Source: Lycocorax pyrrhopterus obiensis
Taxonomy: Eukaryota > Chordata > Aves > Passeriformes > Paradisaeidae
Assembly (NCBI GenBank): GCA_014706295.1
Contig: JACSVZ010000008.1
Coordinates: 22,423,659-22,487,658 of the forward strand
Reading direction: 5' to 3'
DNA: 64,000 nt
In this document: positions 1-9,300 of the stretch, in pieces
How the letters are laid out: every line of letters begins with the position of its first letter
Position numbering within the stretch: the stretch's first letter is position 1
Translations under genes and position numbers: made by a program
Notes under the pieces: generated by a model
Seen by the model: only the letters and a program-made list of their open reading frames with translations
Databases searched by the model: none
Told to the model about the DNA's origin: nothing

Positions 1-198
1 TACCCAGGACAAATATCCCTGCAGATAAGCTGCTTTGGGTGTGGAGAAGAGTAATGTGTGCACAGGGGCTGGAATGAGGGGAGCTGGGGAAGGGAATGAG
101 ACCGGGTGGGGATGTGGGAGGATCAGAGGGAGACGGGGCAGGTGCAGCCCCCTGTGCCTCTGCCCATGGGAGCCCACGCTGCCTTCACCATCACACAG

Positions 199-343
199 GG
201 ACAGAGGATTACCAGCTGAACAGTGAATGCAACAGTGACGTGATTTGCCCCCCAAAATGCCGGTGTGAATCCGGTGTGGTCGAGTGCTCCAACCTGAAAC
301 TCACCAAGGTCCCAGATCGCATCCCACAGTCCACAGCCGAGCT
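199..343 (+). CDS. SLIT1: SLIT1 exon: LRRNT cap of third LRR domain
   Basis: The acceptor is the cacag ending at 198 and the donor is gtaaga at 344. The exon encodes a four-cysteine N-terminal cap (CxxxxxCPxKCxC) followed by the start of an LRR. It begins with two bases of a split codon and ends in phase 2, which fits the next exon. Confidence 0.93.
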
Positions 344-3300
344 GTAAGAGTCTCCTCTCTCACTCTGCCTTCCCTTCTGCAGCAGGCACCTTGCTGGCAC
401 TGGGGTTTGGCTCAGGGTTTGGGCTGTGCCAGGCACTTTGCAGCCATCTCCTGAGCTCTTTTCACTGCTGCCCACTCCAGGCGCCTGAACAACAATGAAA
501 TCTCCATCCTGGAGGCCACTGGCATTTTCAAGAAACTCCCACATCTGAAGAAAATGTGAGTATTGGGCAGGCACAGCCATGTCAGGAGTGTCTGAGGGCT
601 GGAAAGGCGCATGGGGGTCCTGATGCCAGGGCAGACTGGGGCATGAAATGGAGGCCATGTCCCAACCTGAGGGTCCTCTGAGGGACTGGCATCACAGGGT
701 GCTTAGTGGGATCTAGGGGAGGCAGAGTTCAGGATGAGGTCAAGGCAGAGCACTCATCCCAGGCTGCTTTTCCCTCTTCATAGCAACCTCAGCAACAACA
801 AGGTGTCAGAAATTGAGGATGGGGCATTCGAGGGGGCATCCTCTGTCAACGAGCTGCACCTCACTGTCAACCAGCTGGAGTCTGTGCGGAGCGGCATGTT
901 CAGGGGCCTGGACGGGCTGAGGACACTGTGAGTCCCCTCTCCTCCGTGAGCACCCGGATGGGGACGTCCCTACTCCTTGCCTCCCTGCAGGGCCAGCTCA
1001 GGAGTGCCTTGCCCACCAGCTGGCTGTATCCAGTGCTGGGGGGGCAGGTTTTTGCTGCTCAGGGACTTGCTCAGGCTCATTCTGCTGCCCAGCACTGAGG
1101 TGGGCACAGCCTGGGCACTGCTAAGGTGGGTTTCCCCCGTGGCGCCTGCCTGTGTTGTAGGTGCCCTTGTTCTCTTCCCTCTGCAGGATGCTGAGGAACA
1201 ACCGCATCAGCTGCATCCACAATGACAGCTTCACAGGGCTGCGCAACGTGCGCCTGCTCTCCCTGTACGACAACCAGATCAGCACAATTGCACCGGGTGC
1301 CTTTGACACACTGCAGTCCCTCTCCACACTGTATGTCCTGGGCCCCGGGGGGATGCTCCCAGCCTGTCCACGTGGCATGGGAGGGTTGCAGGGCCCCTTG
1401 ATTGGTGGCTGTTCGGGTGCTGCCCTTGTGCTCCTTCCCTCGTGCAGGAACCTGCTTGCCAACCCCTTCAACTGCAACTGCCAGCTGGCCTGGCTGGGGG
1501 ACTGGCTGCGCAAGAGGAAGATCGTGACAGGGAACCCTCGGTGCCAAAACCCTGACTTCCTCCGGCAGATCCCACTCCAGGATGTGGCTTTCCCCGACTT
1601 CAGGTGTGAGGAAGGTAACTCGTAGGCCCTGTGGTGCCAAGGGTGAGGGGAGACCAGGTTGCTCCTCCCAGGATGATACTGCGCTCCTTGTCCCAGCACC
1701 ATCCTTGCCGCCAGGATGTGCCCTTGGCAAGCTGGTAGCTCAGGGGGCCCCATGAATGCCCTCCCCTAACGATACAGAAGTTTCCCTTCCTGGTACCCAG
1801 CCCTTGGGGCTGCACTCAGATATCCACTCTGGAGCCAGGAGAGGGGTTTGCAACCATTGCACCTTGAGGCTCTTGTATGTAGGTGAGTCTGTGCTGGCAA
1901 ACGCTGTGCCCTGGGTGCTGACAGGAGCACATGTGGAGGCAAAGCCCACTGGGATTCATCCTGCTCCTTCCCGCCTTCCCTTCTCAGCCTTGCACATGCA
2001 CCAGAGCTGGGCAGATGGAGCAGACGGGGAGTGTGCGTGGGGAGAAAAACCTTTTTTTATATATTTTTTTTAAATTTAGAGCAGCTTTTGAGCCCTCTGG
2101 AAAATATTTACAAACAAATCATCCTTTCTTCTGCTTTCCCTCCTCCACCACGTCAAAGACTGAAGGGTTGCATCCTGCGCCTTTCCTAGCGGTGCGAGAT
2201 AGCATACGGTTGTCCCAGGGATGCCTCTCCCGCAGGATTCCAGCATCACGGCAGGGAAGGGGAGCAGTGCCAGCTCCTCTGGCTGCTCGGCATAGGCTCT
2301 GCTCCATCTAACCTGTGTCTGGGAGATGGGTGGAGGAGGTTGTTTCAGGAGGATTTGCGGGGCAGAGCCCCTTCTTCACCTTATCTCTGTTGTCCCTGTG
2401 ACTGCATTTTTGCATGAAAATGGTGAAAATCAGAGCGGCCTTGAGCTGGTGGTATCCACACCAGTGGGACAGGCGATTTCTGGGTGCAGGAGCAATTCCT
2501 GCGCTGCTAACTCCTGACTGCTCTTGCCTGCGACACCCTGTTTTGGAGGCAGGGGAGGATGGTTGGCATGGGAGGGGAGCCATCCCACACAGGCACAAGG
2601 CATTGAATCTGGCCTCACACGGTGCCCAAGGGCTGGACCCTGGTGACTTGGTGGCTTTCCATGCCTGGTGCAGGTAAGGAGGAGACCAGCTGCATCCCCC
2701 GGCCCCAGTGCCCGCAGGAATGCACCTGCCTCGACACGGTTGTCCGCTGCAGCAACAAGCACCTCAAGGCCCTGCCCAAGGGGATCCCCAAGAATGTCAC
2801 AGAGCTGTGAGTAGTGGGCGAGTACCCAAGTGAAAGCGGCTCTGTACCCCTCTGGGATGAGCGACGGCAGCAGGTCCTGTGTGCAGGGGGTGCAGGCACT
2901 GGTTGGGCACAGATATATATACACACCACCCCCACACCCCCCTCCGCTGTCTTGCACACTCCTCCTCTCTCTGCATCCTCTGCCATCTCTCACATGCTCA
3001 CACATGCCTTGGGAATGCTTACAGCCTCCCACGCTCACATCGCATGTGTAAACGCAGCACGTGGCTGGCTGTGCTTGCACGCGTCGGCTGCTGGGAGAAC
3101 GTCCCCAGGGACATGCCTGCAAACCCAGGTGTGCTAATGTACTCGCACACTAGCTCCCCTGCCAGCCTAGGAGTCCCCCGAGAGCCCCTTGGGCCCTGGG
3201 TGCAGGAGGGAGGTGATGCTGGAGATGATTCTTGCAGCCCTAAGTCCGTGAAAGAGGGGGCAGAGGGAGGGATCTCCTGCTTCTCATTCACCCCAAGGTG

Positions 3301-6300
3301 CTTTTGTTGTCCCTTGCAGCTACCTGGATGGAAACCAGTTCACTCAGGTCCCAGGGCAGCTCTCTACCTTCAAGTATCTGCAGCTTGTGTAAGTAGCCAG
3401 GAGCAGGAGCCCAGGCAGCTGGAGGCACTGCTGGAACTTGTGGGGGAGGGCAGGGGCTGTCTCTGTTGTGTGTGATCCTGAGGAGGGGCCTGGCAGTGTG
3501 CGGGGACCCCTGACATCCCTCTGTGTCCCCCCTCTGCTCTGGAACACAGCTGGCAGCGATGCTCAGCCTCTGGCTGCTCACGACCTGGCATGGAAGAGAG
3601 GGGGGACAAGTGGCATTGCTTGTGACCCTGTGTGACAGCTGGGCTGCTCCCTTGGAGGCTGTGCTCTGCTGCTGTTTGCACCCCATTGCAGCTGAGAGGC
3701 TGGGGAGCAGTGAGAGAGGATGGGGCCCAACTGGCTCCAAGCCCTGGGGTTTCTGTTTTCCAGTGATCTGAGCAACAACAAGATCAGCTCCCTGAGCAAC
3801 TCCTCCTTCACCAACATGAGCCAGCTCACCACTCTGTAAGTGCGGTGCCACACGGGCTGCAGCCCAGCTGAGCTGTGTGGGCTGTTCTAGGGGACCCCAA
3901 AGCCTGGGGGGTGCTGGGGACACCAGGGTCTCCCCCCTCGGCCTGGGTGAAGCTGTGGGTTGAGATGCAGCTCACACAGAGGCAGCGTGTAGCCCAGGGT
4001 GGGTTTCTTGCAACACACACAGCTGTGTTGCCTGCTTCCCTCCGCAGGATCCTCAGCTACAACTCCCTGCAGTGCATCCCTCCGCTGGCCTTCGAGGGCC
4101 TCCGCTCCCTGCGGCTGCTGTGAGTACCTGCCCATAGCCCTGCTCGCGGCCCTGCTTGGCCCCTTCTCTGCTGCTGCCTGTGTCCCTGTGTCCCCCGTGC
4201 CCGCTTGGAGCTGGGTGCAGGCAGGTGGGCCGGGTAGAGGCGGCAGGAGGAGCACAGGAAGGTTCATCTGCTCTCAGAGCAGACGGTGCATTTGCAACAG
4301 TGAGTGTGGTGGGGTCCAGTTCTGCTACCTGCACCTGGACCTGTGGGGTGGGGCTGCAGTCCTTGCTGCCCACCTTGGAGCCCCGGGCATCGCAGGACCT
4401 TGTGTTTTCTGCAGGTCTCTCCATGGCAATGACATTTCCAGCCTCCCCGAGGGCATCTTCGCAGATGTCACCTCCCTGTCCCACCTGTGAGTATCTCCTC
4501 CCACTCCTCAGGGCTCAGGGCTGGATGCAGGCTCCACAGACCTTTAAAAACCACTGGGCTGAGCTCGGCTTCCCTGGAGGGTGAGCTGCCTTCTCCCCTC
4601 TCCTCTGGGCTAGTACCTGCGACATAATTTGTTGGATAGCGCTGTGACCTGCTGCCCATGCTCAGGCTCAGACCCAGGTGTGCAGCTGAGTCTCCCAGTG
4701 CTGCTGGGATGTCCCTATGGTCTTAGGTGGATGTGGTGTGGGGTCCTTCCCCAAACCACTAGATCTCTGGGGTCCCCCAAGATGTAGGTCAAGCCATGCA
4801 AAGTAGCGTCACGGATGTGGGTTGGCAGGGGCTGCTCTGACACACACCAGGGTGTTGTTAGCCTTCTGCCAGTGCACTTCCCTGCAACAGCCCCCCAGTC
4901 TGTCATCAGGTATCCTCCTGCCAGTGGTGGTGTTTCAGCCCTTCTTTGAGTGAGCCTGCACGCCAGGAGCACTGCCCTATACCCACCACCTGGGGCCAGG
5001 GTTTAACTTTGCTCATAGTGTCTTTTTGGTCCCCTCCCTGTCTCCGCTAAGCTGTTCCCAGCTGCCTGCTCCTGGCATCCTGGGGGTCTCAGGCTGTTCC
5101 TTCAGTCTGCAAAGAGCATCTTGATTTCCAGTGCTGGCCTCCTTGTTTTTTGGGGAGGAACACTGCTTGCTCTGCTCCAATTTCCCTTGGCTGTGCTGCC
5201 TTCACTGCTGCCAGCCAGCACTGCCGGTTCCCACAGGCTGAGCTGTGCCACAGCCAGTGCTGCAGGTGCTGTAGGACTGGGTTTGTCAGCCCCAGCAGAT
5301 CTGCTGTCCCTACTGCCTGCCCTCTGGGCTGCCATCTCCTTCCATTGTCACATGTGTTGGTCACACCGGCCCTCCATCACTGCTGACCTTTGCAGTCAAG
5401 GAGGGTTCAAAGAGACACCCAGGCTCTCCTCCTCCCACAAATTCCACTGCTTCCATACCCTTCTCTGCTGTGGAGCAGAGCAACCTTCCGTCCTCCTCCT
5501 CCTTTCCCAGAGCAATTCCTCGCTTTCCCCCAACGCTGTCTGCACAAGCTCTGGCCGTGACCCACTGCTCATTCCCACCAGCCCACTCCTGTGTCTCTGT
5601 TGTGCAGGCTTGTGCGGCAGAGCCCAGGCTAGCCCTGCAGCTCTCATGCAGGTCCTGTTATTTCTGCATGGCCTCAAGGTACTTTGCCCAGTTTGCTGGC
5701 CCCAGGCAGCTTTGCCCGTGTACTGGAGAGGGACTGCCAAGAATTTCTGTGTGGGCAGTGGAGGAGAGCCCCAAGGCAGAGCACGGAGCACTGCGTGGGC
5801 TATGGGTCTGGCAGCATGGTGGTCTAACTGGGCAGCATTTTGGGGCTGTGTGTCCCAGGCCTCCCATTGTGGGCAGCACCTCTGGTGGGTCCAGAAATGG
5901 AGGAGCACTGGTTTGCCCATCATGTGGCATCCCGGTCAAGTGACAGAGTTGTGCCCAGTTCCCTCTGTGTGGCAGCAGGTGCCATTTTGCCCCTCTCCTC
6001 ATGCAGAGCCATCGGGGCCAACCCCCTGTACTGCAGCTGCAACTTGCGCTGGCTCTCCAGCTGGGTCAAGACGGGCTACAAGGAGCCAGGCATTGCCCGC
6101 TGCGCTGGGCCCCCCGACATGGAAGGAAAGCTGCTGCTCACCACCCCTGCCAAGAAATTTGAGTGCCAAGGTGAGAGGTGCCCACGCTGTCTATCCATGC
6201 CCTCCTCTGGGCACCCAGCAGAGCAATGCTTTGTGAGTCTGGGTGGCTCCAGGATTTCATCTGTTGAGCTGCCTTATGGAGGAGGGGGAGCAGGATGCTT

Positions 6301-9300
6301 CAATCCTCTTACCTGCCTGGTGGTACATCCCTGGTGACTGAGCAATCTGGTGGCTGTCCCACTGCCTGGTGCACAGCCCCTTGGCAGGACAGGCTCTGCT
6401 CCCAGCAGCAGCTGAGGCTCTGCCCCCACATCAGTGCCCTCAAAAGGACATGTCCCCATCACTCCTTGCACTGATGGTCATCTCCATGCCTCCCGTCCCA
6501 CAGGCCCACCCGCCCTGAGCGTCCAGGCCAAGTGCAACCCCTGCCTCTCCAGCCCCTGCCAGAACCAGGGCACCTGCCACAATGACCCCCTTGGCTCCTA
6601 CCGCTGCGCCTGTCCCAGTGGCTACAAGGTACCCCGGTCCCAGGGGTCCCCAGTGCCTGGGGACATGTCCCTGCAGAGGGCAGGGGAGCAGAGCAGGGCC
6701 TCTGCCATGCACCTGGGGCTTGCTGTCTGCGGGTCCATCTACCCTCCCTGTGTGCCACAGCGTCCTGCTGAGAGGGATGGGGAGAGCTGGGCGGGTGCTG
6801 TGGCACCCTCCTTGCTCCCACCTTTCCATCCTTCTCCAGGGCAGGGACTGCGAGGTGGCACTCAGTGGCTGCTCCTCCAACCCCTGCGCCAACGGGGGGA
6901 CCTGCCAGCCTCAGGAGGGGGAAGGAGCTGGGTTCAGGTGAGTGCTGGACAGGAATCCATGAAAGGTGGATGTTTGGGCAGTAGCAAGGGACTCTGGCAG
7001 CCCATGGAGAGAAGTTCTGATACTTCTTTCTCCTCCTGCATGCTCCCTTGGGCATATAGCTGTGACATTGCATTCACATGGGAGCTCCAGCTCATGTTGT
7101 TTGACTCCACTTCCCCATGCCCCCAGCCCAAAAGGCTCCTAGGCTGAGGTCAGTGTGGGAGAGGAGGGTACCATCACCACAGGAGGACAGGGAGGTAGAG
7201 GGATGTGGGACTGGGACTGGTTGCTGTGGTCCTGGAGTCACTGCTGCTCCCTGCCGGGCTGCCTTACCCTCACACAACCCTCACTGCCCTGAATGCTTTA
7301 GGCCACTCTGGGAATGAGGCTGCAATTAGGAGCTGAAAATAGCTGGCAGGCTGGGGGTGAGGAGGTAGGCTGTGCAGCCCCTCCCCGAGCTGACAGGCCT
7401 CTCAGCCTGTTGTCGTGGCAACACAGCATCCTTGGGCAGGCTGTGCTGCCACCCACCTCTGTGCCCAGCATTTGACAGGAGGACACCAAACCCAGCTCTT
7501 GGTGTGCATGTGTGCTCTCTGCCAAGGTCCTATGCTGGTCATTTTGGGGGAGCCACCCCAAAATGTTCCATTTTGTTTTCCTCCTTGACACTGCCCCGAC
7601 CCCGTGGCAGGTGCCTGTGCCCAGTGGGCTTTGAGGGCCCGAGCTGCCACACCACCAGCGACCCCTGCAAGGAGCACAGCTGCGAGAATGGGGGCTCCTG
7701 CATGCCCAGTGCCACCAACTACACCTGCCTTTGTCCTGCCCACTACACAGGTACCTGGAATGGGGGCTAGCCGTCCCCAAATGGCACAGACCTGGCACAG
7801 GAATGTGCCCAGTGCTTCTACCCATCCATGAGGGCTAAATAGCTCCTCTGCCTGCTGTCTCAATGCCCATTGCCATGGCCTCTGGGCTTAGCTGTCTTGA
7901 GTTTGGGTACACCCAGCTGAACCCCCACATCCTGGGATGCCCTCAGTGCCTGGCTCAGGCGGGAGCTGCCTCCAGGGGAGCAGAGCCCTGTGCCCATGGT
8001 GTGCAAGCTGTGGGCTTGACAGCTCCCTGCTTTGAGCTGAGTCCCCCAGGGGTTCCTTCTGCCCCAGGGGGACTGGGGGCTGCTCCTCTGGTCCTGGAGC
8101 TGCTGGGCACCCCTTCTTCTGCCTTGCAGGGGAATTCTGTGAGCAGCCACCCAATTTCTGCTCATCCGAGCTCAACCCCTGCCAGCATGATTCCACCTGC
8201 ATCTCCACCAGCCAGGGGCCCAGGTGAGCCCCCTCCTCTCCAAACCACTTTTTCTGGCTGTCTGGGGTTGGGGTAGATTTGCTTTTTGAGGACTGAAGTG
8301 AGGGGCATAGAGAAGGGTGTGACAGGAGGAGGAGCAGGCACCCACTGGTGCAGGGGGGAAGGAAGGGGCAGCCTCGAGCCCCCTGCCTGCCCCAGGTGTG
8401 AGTGTGCACCCGGCTACGTGGGGAGCAACTGCAGCGAGGACTTCGATGACTGCCAGGACCACCGGTGCCAGAACAATGCCCGCTGTGTGGACGAGGTGAA
8501 CGGCTACTCCTGCCTCTGCACCGAGGGCTACAGGTACCACCAGGAAGACATGGGACACCTGGGGTAGTGGGGATGGTTTTGTGTCACTGTGCAGAAGGGA
8601 CAAGTCCTGGCTACCAAGTCCATCCACCCATCCACCTATCCACCCATCCATCCTCAGTGTGAGAGGAAGGAGTGAGGCTGGGAGTGTCTATCTCTAGGGG
8701 TGGAGGCTGGGGAGAGCCAGCATCACTGGGGAGGGACCCCAGGGCACAGCTCAGCATCCAGGTATCCCTCTGATGCCAGTGTCTGGAGGCCTCCCCAGGG
8801 ACCCCAAATCAGGGGGATGCTGTCAGAGCCCTATGGGGCAGTGGGCAGGGTGTAGGGTGCTTTCCCAGCCCTCAGCCCAGCAGCACCCTTGGCCCCACAG
8901 TGGCCAGCTCTGCGAGATGCCGCCCCACACCGCTGGCCACTCTGGCCTCTGTGAGCGCGCCGAGTGCCAGAATGGGGCCCCATGTGTGGAGCGGGGTGCC
9001 CGCGCCCTTTGCCAGTGCCTGCCTGGCTTCGGCGGCCCCAAATGTGAGAAGCTGCTGAGCGTCAACTTCGTGGACCGTGACACATACCTGCAGTTCACTG
9101 ACCTGCAAGACTGGCCCCGGGCCAATATCACCCTTCAGGTGAGGGCTAGGGGGGCATGGGGGCATCGAGGGATGGCATTGGGAATCTGCCCGAGGGATGT
9201 GGGCTCCCACCTCTCTCTCTGGCAGGTCTCCACGGCTGAAGGCAATGGCATCCTGCTGTACAACGGTGACAGCGACCACATGGCTGTGGAGCTGTACCAG

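Noticed and set aside
1077..1753. Long minus-strand open frames opposite SLIT1 LRR exons
   Set aside because: They run through supported SLIT1 exons and introns in antisense, have no similarity and carry no splice logic.
5121..6236. Plus-strand open frame of 371 codons in a SLIT1 intron and the next exon
   Set aside because: It lies in GC-rich intron, crosses the 6007 acceptor in a different frame from SLIT1 and resembles no protein. GC-rich sequence has few stops by chance.
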